Shown: positions 1-7,455 of the stretch, in pieces
Layout: each line of letters begins with the position of its first letter
How positions within the stretch are numbered: the first letter of the stretch is position 1
Notes under the pieces: generated by a model
What the model saw: the letters and a program-made list of their open reading frames with translations, nothing else
Databases searched by the model: none
Told to the model about the DNA's origin: nothing
Made by a program: the position numbers and the translations under genes
Source of the DNA: Deltaproteobacteria bacterium
GTDB taxonomy: Bacteria; Desulfobacterota; Desulfobacteria; Desulfobacterales; ETH-SRB1
Reading direction: 5' to 3'
Assembly: GCA_019314185.1 (NCBI GenBank)
Contig: JAFCZU010000077.1
Location: 1-21,886, forward strand
Length of the DNA: 21,886 nt

Positions 1-101
1 TACCGATAAAAGAAAGCTTTTCGTTTTCGTATTATTATAAGAGGGCGGGGAATAGCCACGCACCTCCGTTTGAATTTTATTTTCTTTAACTTTGAACATA
101 C

Positions 102-147
102 AAGAACACGAAGGTTTTTTCTTTATCTTCACGTCCTTCGTGTTCTT
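102..147. repeat. CACGAAG-type palindromic repeat, copy 1
   Basis: Positions 102-114 (AAGAACACGAAGG) are the exact reverse complement of 135-147, so the pair can form a 13-bp hairpin with a 20-nt loop. The sequence continues as TTCGTGG, the other hallmark of this repeat. A related copy lies at 2254-2319 and a half-site (TTTGTGGCTTTGTGG) near 14061-14076. The rest of 1-191, between the window edge and the end of the first gene, shows no coding potential that I can support. Confidence 0.75.
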
Positions 148-191
148 CGTGGTAAAAAATATTAGTGGCATCCGTAAATAAGGATGCCAGT

Positions 192-2120
192 TTAGCCAAT
201 ATTCAGGTGGTAGCTATTTTCAATATAAGACTGTATCTCGCCAATGAGAAGAAATGCTTTCTTAAGAGTAAGTCTCTCGATATCTGTAAGTTCAGAAGGG
301 TTGATGTAATTATCCGGCTCTTTGCCATGTTTTATCATATTGAGTTGGTTCATAAGGCGCAGCCTCATTTGAAATTCGTATGATTCTCTTATCCTTACAG
401 CAAAGTCATTGGATATAATATTTTGTTCCTTTAGAGATTCTATTCTTTCAAGAGTATTGGTTGCCGCTATTCCATGATCAAGGGACACAAGCCTGGCTAA
501 ATCCACGAAAGGAACCATGCCTTTTGTCTTAAGATCGATATGCCCCTTATATTTACCGTTTTTTTCCGTAATTAATTTTTTAAACATGGAAAGTGGCGGT
601 CTTGCCGTCATACAGTCTCGTGCCAGATGGTGGATAAAGATTTTTTCATGCAGTCCTCTTTTGATCAAATGATTTCGCAATTTGTGAGCTAACTCCATTT
701 TGCCAAATGCGGGTCTAAAGTCAAAAAATATGGTTGAGTGCAAAACCTGTTTTGGATCAGGAGAAAATATCCAATGGTCAAAAAGGCTTTGCCATGCGGA
801 AAACGGCAGGTTCCACTCAGGGTTTGAAGCCATTATATCTCCATTGCACAGAGTATAACCGCATTTAGCAAGATGGCCAACAGCCTTTTTCGCGAATTCC
901 AGAAAATATTTACGGGCTTTATCTTCCTGTTCTTTGCTGTCAAGGTCTTCAAATATAATAGCATTATCCTGATCCGTTGAAAAAGTCTGTTCTTTTCTTC
1001 CTTCACTTCCCATTACTATCCAGCAGAATGGCACGGGTGGAGAACCCATTTCTTTTATTAACAAGGTAAGGATGCGGTCTAAAATCTGGTCATTGAGTAC
1101 GGTAACCATTCTGGTGATATTGTTTGCTTTAGCACCATCCTGGATAAGGGTTCTTACAACACCCTGAATTTTTTCAGGAAGGGCGTATAACTCGGTGATT
1201 TTTCTTTGAGCTGTAATTTCACTGAATAATACAACAGGTGAGTTTCCTTGAAGAAGGAGTATGTCATGGGCAGTAACAACACCTATAATAGTTCCCTGCT
1301 GTTCAACCGCAAGGTGATGAATGCGGTTTTTCAGCATATAAATAAGGGCGTCAAAGCAGACAGATTGCGATGAAATGGTTTTTACCGGAAACGCCATGAT
1401 CGATTTGACAGGTTCATCATGGTTGAGCCCTCTTGCAAGCAGCTTAGTCCTGAGATCTTTATCTGTAATAATGCCTTCGATCTTTCCTTCCCTGTTTTTG
1501 ACAAGCAGAGAACCTATCTGGTATCTGGCCATTTTTTGTGATGCTTTTTGCACTGTGTCATCATGATTGCAGATATGAAGTTCTTCTTTTATAACCCCGG
1601 CGATATTCTGGCTGAAAAGAGAAAGGGAGCTTTCTGCTTTTGGAACACCACTTTTTTTACGCAGCTCGTTATAGGCGGTATGAATATATTTTTCGCAAAA
1701 ACTCTTCAGGTAAAAAACAGCAAACCATGTATATGTATTGATCAGTTTCCGAAAATCTGTTTTTGAAACAAGGATACAATTAGTATCTTCAATAGACTCT
1801 ACATTTAAATTTGCTCTTGTTTCCATGATGATGCCAAGAGCGCCAAAATAATCACCGGCGCTCCTGTATTCCTTAAGAATTGTCATGCCTTTTTCATCTT
1901 TAAGATACAGTTTTACTCCGCCGCTTACAATCAGGTGAAGAGCGTCAATATCCGTCCTGTCCTGGCTGAATATCAGACTCCCTTTGGGATATAATTTAAA
2001 CTTTGCTTTTTGTAAAAGTTTGTTAATATCCTGGCCGGCAAGATGGTTAAAAGGGGAAATGTTTTTTAAAAAATCAACTTCTGCTTTTAAATCTTTCTTT
2101 TTTATGTTATTGTTTTTCAT
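192..2120 (-). CDS. DUF294-family protein: cNMP-binding-like, CBS pair, nucleotidyltransferase-like domain (copy 1)
   Basis: This 642-residue protein is probably a cytoplasmic regulator. Domains in order are a Crp-like cyclic-nucleotide-binding fold (about 20-130), a pair of CBS domains (about 175-300), a GlnD-like nucleotidyltransferase domain (DUF294, about 310-460) and a helical C-terminal substrate-binding-like domain (to 640). The nucleotidyltransferase signature GSEGRKEQTFSTDQDN begins at residue 371, with the metal-binding Asp pair at D383 and D385, so catalysis looks possible. In the cNMP cassette the phosphate-binding loop reads FGALGIIMETRA: the Arg-Ala is kept but the usual Glu after FG is Ala. 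The gene is divergent from the SSS symporter at 2448. A TATAAT at 2130-2125 lies only a few bases before the ATG and no Shine-Dalgarno is evident, so a nearly leaderless transcript is possible. The start is the only early Met. Substrate and nucleotide are unknown. Family call is strong; function is inferred from neighbours. Confidence 0.93.
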   Translation of the reverse strand: MKNNNIKKKDLKAEVDFLKNISPFNHLAGQDINKLLQKAKFKLYPKGSLIFSQDRTDIDALHLIVSGGVKLYLKDEKGMTILKEYRSAGDYFGALGIIMETRANLNVESIEDTNCILVSKTDFRKLINTYTWFAVFYLKSFCEKYIHTAYNELRKKSGVPKAESSLSLFSQNIAGVIKEELHICNHDDTVQKASQKMARYQIGSLLVKNREGKIEGIITDKDLRTKLLARGLNHDEPVKSIMAFPVKTISSQSVCFDALIYMLKNRIHHLAVEQQGTIIGVVTAHDILLLQGNSPVVLFSEITAQRKITELYALPEKIQGVVRTLIQDGAKANNITRMVTVLNDQILDRILTLLIKEMGSPPVPFCWIVMGSEGRKEQTFSTDQDNAIIFEDLDSKEQEDKARKYFLEFAKKAVGHLAKCGYTLCNGDIMASNPEWNLPFSAWQSLFDHWIFSPDPKQVLHSTIFFDFRPAFGKMELAHKLRNHLIKRGLHEKIFIHHLARDCMTARPPLSMFKKLITEKNGKYKGHIDLKTKGMVPFVDLARLVSLDHGIAATNTLERIESLKEQNIISNDFAVRIRESYEFQMRLRLMNQLNMIKHGKEPDNYINPSELTDIERLTLKKAFLLIGEIQSYIENSYHLNIG

Positions 2121-2171
2121 AAATATTATATAGTATTAAACAAGTTTTTTTTCAACTTTAAGTTTGATGAA

Positions 2172-2386
2172 TTCGTAAAAAGTATGATTGTATCTTCTCA
2201 ATAAATCCGGGCGGCTAATTTCAGGTTGATTCTCAGCCGGCAAGCGCTTATTCACCACAAAGCACACGAAGAAACACGAAGTTATTGTTTTTATTGGATT
2301 TCTTTGTGGCCTTCGTGGTAAAACAATCATAACAAAATGTTTGCTCACAGCTCTTAGACACAATTCATGCACGGACTTTTTGAGAA
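2172..2386. repeat. CGTAAAAAGTC-ended repeat enclosing a CACGAAG palindrome
   Basis: TTCGTAAAAAGT at 2172-2183 is an imperfect inverted match (10 of 12) to 2375-2386. The left end with its flank (GATGAATTCGTAAAAAGT) closely resembles the left end of the element at 12841 (TATGAACTCGTAAAAAGT). Nested inside, 2254-2274 and 2299-2319 form a 21-nt inverted repeat with 17 matches, built from CACAAAG and CACGAAG words. This is the gap between the divergent DUF294 and symporter genes, so both promoters must lie in or beside the repeats. A 78-codon minus-strand reading frame here consists largely of repeat and is not credible. Confidence 0.6.
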
Positions 2387-2447
2387 GTTACGTATGATTT
2401 GCCACCTTTTTTGCTTTAACTGTTTGATAAATATCTTGGAGGAATAA

Positions 2448-4184
2448 ATGGGCGGAATTACATGGGTTTATATAATGCTGGGTATTTATATCACATATTG
2501 TTTTTATTGGGGCCTCAGGGGGTATTATACTGAAAAGACATCTGCCGGTTATGCTATTGCCGGCAGATCAATCCCGTTTGTTGCATTTTTGCTTGCAGCT
2601 ACCGCAGCTTCCTTCAGCGGGTGGACATTTATCGGGCATCCGGGGTTAATCTGGCGGGATGGTCTATCCTATGCTTTTGCTTCATTTTATGTTCTGACTA
2701 TTCCTATAACCGGGGCATTTTTTGCCAAAAGAACCTGGCTGATGGGCAAAAGATACGGTTTTATCACACCTGGCGATATGTTCTCTTATTATTATAACAG
2801 TGAAGCAATACGTTTTCTCGTAGTTGTTACAGCGGTTTTGTATGCTGTGTTTTATTCCGCAGTTCAGTTGATGGCTGCTGCCGCCCTTTTTAATGTTATA
2901 GCTGGTGTGCCGATAATATTTGGCGCTATTTTTATGAGTTTTATTGTTTGGTTCTATGTATGTACAGGCGGTCTTAAAGCAAGCACATGGGTCGGAGTAA
3001 TCCAGTTTGTGCTCCTTGTTACCGGTATTGTAATCCTTGGCACTTATGTGCTCATCCATTTTGGTGGCTGGAGCAAGTTTTCAGCGCTTATCACCGAACT
3101 TGGGCCTGAGACTCTGGAAGTTCCGAAAGTAATTAATTTTGGGCTTGGAGGAGGATGGACAAGCGTGATGATCCTGACTTATATGTTTGCCTTGATGGGG
3201 ATACAGTCATCACCCGCTTTTACCATGTGGGCATTTGGAATGAAGTCTCCAAAACCGTTTGCGCTTTTTTTCTTTACGGCTTTCCAGGGCATAGGAGCAA
3301 AAATTCTCCAGATTAAAGGTATCGGGGCATTTGCTGATATCGCCAGCGATAAGGTAGTTGTGCCGCTGCTCATGCAAAGCTTCCTGCCGCCATTCATGCT
3401 TGGCCTTGTTTTTGTCGGGGCTATAGCTGCTATTCATTCCACCGCAGCGCCATATATTGGTACAGGAGGATCTATCCTTTTACGGGATATCTATTGGCGT
3501 TATATTAAAAAACAGAAGTGCAGTGATTCCGAGCAGATTTGGGTCAACAGAATATGCGCAACCCTTCTTACTGTCGCTGCTTTAATAGTCGGGCTGACTT
3601 CGACGTCAGCACTTGTAATTTTAGGAGCTCTGGCAACCGCCTTTGGATTTATTATGTATATACTGCTTCTTGGCACGCTCTGGGGATTCAGGTTTCCCGC
3701 TGTCGGAGCAGCGCTTGGAGTTCTTTCCGGCATGATTGCAGTATTTGTAACCTATAAAATAATTCCGAATCCTTTATCCATGCATTGCGCTTTCTGGGGA
3801 GTATTTGTCGGACTGTCAGTTGCATATCTGTGCAGAGGTTTTGGAATAAAGGATAATGACACGACTGTTAAGAGACAAAAAGAAGTTCGAGCATGGCTTG
3901 ACAGTGTTGATGCGCCGAGTAAATCCGGCAGAAAGTGGCGCAACGCCATGAAAATTATCGTGCCTGCCTGGTATTTCTTTGCCATTGGCCCGGCATGTAT
4001 CCTTGGCAATAAGGCATTTTCATTTGCCGGTTTTCCACATCTCTGGTCATGGCAGATATTCTGGTGGATTCTGGGAGTTATTATGATGTGGGCTCTTTGC
4101 TTTAAGGCTGAAATGTCCACTACTAATGAAAAACAGCTTGAGCGCGCCGATAGAGAAACCAGGATAGTTGTAAAAGAGGTGTAA
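2448..4184 (+). CDS. Sodium:solute symporter (SSS) family transporter
   Basis: This 578-residue inner-membrane protein is built almost entirely of hydrophobic helices (I count about 13) and is expected to couple Na+ entry to uptake of a small organic solute. The N-terminal region has the SSS pattern: GYAIAGRSIP after the first helix (about residue 37), then an Ala/Ser-rich helix AATAASFSGWTFIGHPG that would line the transport path. A further conserved stretch, IAAIHSTAAPYIGTGGSILLRDIYWRY (about 326-352, split by a helix), matches the Ser/Thr-rich TM8 region where the Na+2 site lies in this family. A good Shine-Dalgarno (GGAGGA, 2438-2443) sits 4 nt before the ATG. The substrate cannot be read from sequence. 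Acetate or another short monocarboxylate is suggested only because DUF294 and DnaQ-like exonuclease genes commonly accompany such permeases. No DUF4212 small-subunit gene is adjacent, which is a difference from many related clusters. Confidence 0.95.
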   Translation: MGGITWVYIMLGIYITYCFYWGLRGYYTEKTSAGYAIAGRSIPFVAFLLAATAASFSGWTFIGHPGLIWRDGLSYAFASFYVLTIPITGAFFAKRTWLMGKRYGFITPGDMFSYYYNSEAIRFLVVVTAVLYAVFYSAVQLMAAAALFNVIAGVPIIFGAIFMSFIVWFYVCTGGLKASTWVGVIQFVLLVTGIVILGTYVLIHFGGWSKFSALITELGPETLEVPKVINFGLGGGWTSVMILTYMFALMGIQSSPAFTMWAFGMKSPKPFALFFFTAFQGIGAKILQIKGIGAFADIASDKVVVPLLMQSFLPPFMLGLVFVGAIAAIHSTAAPYIGTGGSILLRDIYWRYIKKQKCSDSEQIWVNRICATLLTVAALIVGLTSTSALVILGALATAFGFIMYILLLGTLWGFRFPAVGAALGVLSGMIAVFVTYKIIPNPLSMHCAFWGVFVGLSVAYLCRGFGIKDNDTTVKRQKEVRAWLDSVDAPSKSGRKWRNAMKIIVPAWYFFAIGPACILGNKAFSFAGFPHLWSWQIFWWILGVIMMWALCFKAEMSTTNEKQLERADRETRIVVKEV

Positions 4185-4238
4185 TAGTAAGTAGCCGCTC
4201 ACGGCTTGAAACTTGAAAATGGAAATTTAGGAGAGATT

Positions 4239-4291
4239 AAAATAGAAATTGGGAAGAACAGCATAAACGCCGAATTTCCAATTTCTATTTT
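4239..4291 (+). repeat. 14-bp inverted repeat downstream of the symporter gene
   Basis: AAAATAGAAATTGG (4239-4252) is the exact reverse complement of 4278-4291, with about 25 nt between the arms. It starts 55 nt after the symporter stop codon and could stabilise or end that transcript. No clear U-run follows, so I do not call it a terminator. Confidence 0.6.
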
Positions 4292-4361
4292 CGTAATTTA
4301 GTGCTTTGAAAATTTGGTTGTTTTCGTTGTGATAATTCGAAAAAAGCATTATTTAAATATC

Positions 4362-4511
4362 GAATATCGAACAAGGAATTTCGAATGATGAAGTGTGGAA
4401 TCGCTACGCTCCAAGCGTCGCCTACGGTTATGTCCCGGCAAGCTATCTTTTATAGTAGTAAAAATGATAGAATACCTTACTTCGACATTCATAATTCCTT
4501 GTTCGATATTC
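4362..4511. repeat. TCGAA-rich long hairpin repeat, copy 1
   Basis: GAATATCGAACAAGGAATT (4362-4380) is the exact reverse complement of 4493-4511. Weaker pairing continues inward (TCGAATGATGAAG against the complement of CTTCGACATTCAT), giving arms of about 32 bp. The interior holds TCGCTACGCTCC and AGAATACCTTA. The same order of words (GAATGATGAA, TCGCTTCGC, AGAATACCTTA) occurs in the element at 14937-15044, so both belong to one family. The element fills most of the 4185-4635 gap; no gene is seen there. Confidence 0.8.
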
Positions 4512-4635
4512 TGCGGTTCAAAACAAATCCGTAAGTTTGAATTCGTTTGAAAAAGCTAAAGTCTTACCTATTTTCTAATTTCAATGTTCCGTGAACGTTT
4601 ACAATAATAATCTATAAGTCAGGGAGATCAACCTT

Positions 4636-4722
4636 GTGAAAAAAGAAGATATAATATTGATAGCTGTTGTTACCTTTTCAATCTTGTGGGTTTTAGCGTT
4701 TAAAACAGGTATCTTTGGATGA
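4636..4722 (+). CDS. Possible 28-residue single-pass membrane peptide
   Basis: A GTG start at 4636 is preceded by AGGGAG (4621-4626), 9 nt upstream. The frame gives 28 residues: a charged N-terminus (VKKED), then about 18 mostly hydrophobic residues (IILIAVVTFSILWVLAF), then KTGIFG before a TGA at 4720-4722. The architecture is that of a one-helix membrane peptide with its positive N-terminus inside. It lies between the SSS symporter and the receiver gene, and small membrane accessory peptides are known near some SSS transporters, which makes a symporter or sensor partner plausible. It is too short for reliable family recognition and I do not recognise it. It could be chance. Confidence 0.4.
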   Translation: MKKEDIILIAVVTFSILWVLAFKTGIFG

Positions 4723-4781
4723 TGAATTAGAAATTGAGGAATTGAGGGATTAACCTCTGAACCCCTTATTGGTTTATTCAC

Positions 4782-5168
4782 ATGCCACAGACAATACTTA
4801 TAGTAGATGACGAACAGAGCATAGTTGTTCCGCTTAAGTTTCTAATAGAACAAAAAGGTTATAACGTTATTACTGCATCAAGCGGAGAAGATGCTGTTGA
4901 CAAAATCTCAAAATTCCAACCCGACCTTATTTTGCTTGATATAATTCATCCCGGTCTTGATGGTTTTGAGATCTGCCGGATAGTTCGTGATAATCCTGAG
5001 TGGAAGGATATCCGAATTATTTTTGTGACCACTATGGCGCGAAACGTGGATATTGCCAAGGGTTTGGCATTTGGAGCAGATGTTTATATAACAAAACCAT
5101 TCTCAAATTCAGAGATAATACAACAAATCAGAAAGTTACTTAATTCAACCGATGAATCTAAACAATAA
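4782..5168 (+). CDS. Stand-alone response regulator receiver (CheY-like)
   Basis: This 128-residue protein is a single receiver domain with no output domain, so it should act by protein-protein contact as a phosphorylation-switched partner. The acidic pocket is D9-D10, the phospho-acceptor is D53 (LILLDIIHPGLDG), the switch Thr is T83 and the conserved Lys is K105 (ITKPF). The loop after D53 reads IIHPG where most receivers have xMMPG or xMPG, a small deviation. The ATG lacks a strong Shine-Dalgarno. The 3' end overlaps the next gene by 17 bp, so the two are almost certainly co-translated and the receiver is the likely partner of the kinase-like protein that follows. Since that protein has lost the phospho-accepting His, the phosphate donor is uncertain. 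Confidence 0.93.
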   Translation: MPQTILIVDDEQSIVVPLKFLIEQKGYNVITASSGEDAVDKISKFQPDLILLDIIHPGLDGFEICRIVRDNPEWKDIRIIFVTTMARNVDIAKGLAFGADVYITKPFSNSEIIQQIRKLLNSTDESKQ

Positions 5169-7341
5169 ATTCTGGTGGTTTGTAGCTGTTTCTGTATCAA
5201 TCACCCTTATCATTATTTTTAGCCTTGCTGTTTTGTTCTGGCATCAGTTGTCGCTGGAAGAAAAATTATTTTTACTCAGCATTATCAGACAGAATTTCTT
5301 ATATATCTTCAGCGCTGCTTTTCTCATACTTGCAGGCTTAGGATTTGCGCTGGACGGTATTTTTCATGTGTATATTATCCCTATCAGCAAACTTGTTGAA
5401 GAAACCACTCTGATAACTTCTGTAAATACTTCCCACCGTATATCTCTCGAAGGCAGTAAAGATATCATGCGGCTTGCTCAAATAATAAATGAAGGCGCAG
5501 ACCGTTATGAGGAATTACAGAAAAATATTGAACAAAGAATCGATCTGGCAAAGTCGAAGTCTGAAAAAGAGAAAAACATCCTTGCGGCTTTTATGTCCGA
5601 ATTGCCGGAAGGAGTGCTGATATGCAATGCTGAAGGCAGGATCCTGTTTTACAGCAAACAGGTCAAACATATGCTTACAGGCGCAAATAATATCATTCCA
5701 GATTCAAAACCCGAATCGGATAAATCCCTGTTTAGACCCGTAGAGAACTTTATCGGTTTGGGACGTTCAATATTCAATATTGTTGACAAAAACCTGATTG
5801 CACATGCTCTGGACGAGATAGCAGAAAAATTAGAGCATAAAGAAGCGGATATCAGTTCAAATTTTGTCGTTGTCGGTAAGGGTAATAAACTCCTGCGGGC
5901 ACAAGCGGTTCCCATTTTGAGCCATTTGAGAGAGTTTACAGGCTTTATCATTATTTTTAATGATATCACACAACAGACTGAAGCCGATAGAATTGTAAAT
6001 TTTATGCTGCAATCTCTTACAAAGAGTATGCGTTCTTCACTGGCAGGTATCAGGTCCAGCATTGAAGCCATAGTTGAATATCCTGACATGGAAAGCGAGC
6101 AGCTTCAAAAATTCAGGAAAATTATCCATCACGAATGCATAACCCTTGGTAAAGTTCTGGATAATATGAGTTCTGATGATTCCAGCCGCTTTGTTACTCA
6201 GTGGCCTCTTGTTCCAATACTTGACCAAAACTTTATTGAATTAATAAAGAGTAAGGCCGAAGAAAAATTAGATGTTATTATTGATATAGAATATTCAGAC
6301 TGTCATAACAGTGTTAAAGTTGACAGCTATTCAATAATCTTAGGCATGTTATGTGTGTTGAATCAATTAAGCGCTGAAATAAAAAACAGGAAATTTATAT
6401 GTAAAGTCCAAAAAACAGGAATCTTTGTAAATTTTGATTTAATATGGCAGGGCAGCCCGATAAAGAGTGAAACATTGCGAAAATGGGAAAACCAAATCCT
6501 GATTCTCAAAGATGAGGAGCTTCCATTAAGTTTAAAGGCGGTGTTACAGTACCATGAAGCGGAAATATGGTCAAATGTATGCGATGGTGAAAGGGATAAA
6601 TCGTATTTGCGTTTAATTCTACCGGCTATAGAAACATGCGAGCCTGAAAATATAAGAAGAATCACTATTCTACCGGAAAGCCGCCCTGAGTTTTATGATT
6701 TTGACATGTTCAGCCAGCCTGGCCAGGTTCCGGAATTAGACAATCGACAGTTAAACGAACTTGTATTTACTGTTTTTGATACTGAGACAACAGGCCTGGA
6801 TCCAAGGGGAGGGGATAAAATAATTTCCATCGGATCTGTCCGGATTGTAAATTGCCGCCTGCTGCGTGATGAACATTTTGAACAGTTTGTTGATCCTGAA
6901 CGTTTCCTGCCATTTGAATCAATAAAGATTCACGGCATTCAGCCTGAAATGTTAAAAGGTCAGCCGACTATCGACAAAGTACTTCCATTTTTTTATAGAT
7001 TCGCTGAAGATACTATTCTCGTTGCCCATAATGCTGCTTTTGATATGCGTATGCTTCAGATAAGCGAGGCTGAAACAGGGATAAAGTTCATTAATCCCGT
7101 GCTGGATACTTTGCTGCTTTCAGCGGTTGTTCATCCTACTCAGGATAATCATGATTTAGAAGCTATAGCCAAACGGCTTGGCACAAGTATTGTTGGAAGG
7201 CATACCGCTTTGGGTGATGCTATTGCAACAGGCGATATTTTTCTCAAATTAATTCCGCTTCTCGCTAAGCAGGGGATTTATACTTTAAAAGAGGCTAGAA
7301 TTGCTTCTCAAAAAACCTATTATGCGCGTCTGAAATATTAG
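5152..7341 (+). CDS. Membrane-anchored degenerate histidine-kinase-like protein fused to a DEDDh 3'-5' exonuclease
   Basis: This 729-residue protein has two N-terminal membrane helices (about 7-32 and 47-75), a HAMP-like linker (about 75-135), a PAS-like domain (about 145-275), a dimerisation region, a decayed ATPase-like region and a C-terminal DnaQ-type exonuclease (about 536-705). The exonuclease is intact: D543 and E545 (FDTETTGLDP), D631 (AHNAAFDMRML), H684 and D689 (GRHTALGDA), the full DEDDh set. In the kinase part the H-box position is Lys (LTKSMRSSLAGIR, K291 aligned where SHELRTPL has His). The ATPase-like part keeps only a distant echo of the C-terminal strand (LSLKAVLQYHEAEIWS) with no N-box or Gly-rich G boxes visible. 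It overlaps the receiver gene by 17 bp. Autophosphorylation looks unlikely; the sensor half may instead control a membrane-tethered nuclease. The substrate (DNA, RNA or a signalling oligonucleotide) is unknown. Confidence 0.9.
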   Translation: MNLNNKFWWFVAVSVSITLIIIFSLAVLFWHQLSLEEKLFLLSIIRQNFLYIFSAAFLILAGLGFALDGIFHVYIIPISKLVEETTLITSVNTSHRISLEGSKDIMRLAQIINEGADRYEELQKNIEQRIDLAKSKSEKEKNILAAFMSELPEGVLICNAEGRILFYSKQVKHMLTGANNIIPDSKPESDKSLFRPVENFIGLGRSIFNIVDKNLIAHALDEIAEKLEHKEADISSNFVVVGKGNKLLRAQAVPILSHLREFTGFIIIFNDITQQTEADRIVNFMLQSLTKSMRSSLAGIRSSIEAIVEYPDMESEQLQKFRKIIHHECITLGKVLDNMSSDDSSRFVTQWPLVPILDQNFIELIKSKAEEKLDVIIDIEYSDCHNSVKVDSYSIILGMLCVLNQLSAEIKNRKFICKVQKTGIFVNFDLIWQGSPIKSETLRKWENQILILKDEELPLSLKAVLQYHEAEIWSNVCDGERDKSYLRLILPAIETCEPENIRRITILPESRPEFYDFDMFSQPGQVPELDNRQLNELVFTVFDTETTGLDPRGGDKIISIGSVRIVNCRLLRDEHFEQFVDPERFLPFESIKIHGIQPEMLKGQPTIDKVLPFFYRFAEDTILVAHNAAFDMRMLQISEAETGIKFINPVLDTLLLSAVVHPTQDNHDLEAIAKRLGTSIVGRHTALGDAIATGDIFLKLIPLLAKQGIYTLKEARIASQKTYYARLKY

Positions 7342-7404
7342 GTGTAACATTTTAGCTTTTTGAAAATATGGCTGCTCCAGATATAATTAAATTTAAATTC
7401 AAAC

Positions 7405-7433
7405 GTAGGGGCGGGTTTCAAACCCGCCCCTAC
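7405..7433. repeat. GTAGGGGCGGGTTT perfect palindrome, copy 1
   Basis: GTAGGGGCGGGTTT (7405-7418) and its exact reverse complement (7420-7433) are separated by one base (C). This very GC-rich 14-bp stem stands out in AT-rich surroundings, between the exonuclease fusion and the second DUF294 gene. An identical copy apart from the loop base is at 18733-18761. No U-run follows. It may still act as a transcript-stabilising REP-like hairpin, though opposed arms with a 1-nt spacer would need to open a few pairs to form a loop. Confidence 0.9.
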
Positions 7434-7455
7434 TTGGGTAAGGATTTAGGGGTTG

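Noticed and set aside
2136..2372. 78-codon minus-strand frame between DUF294 copy 1 and the symporter
   Set aside because: It is composed largely of the CACGAAG and CGTAAAAAGTC repeats and has no ribosome site.
5649..6089. 146-codon minus-strand frame
   Set aside because: It lies wholly inside the kinase-like/exonuclease gene, which has clear domain support in the other strand.
7405..7433. Rho-independent terminator after the exonuclease fusion
   Set aside because: The stem is strong but the sequence after it is CTTGGGTAAGG with no U-run, and the palindrome recurs as a dispersed repeat.
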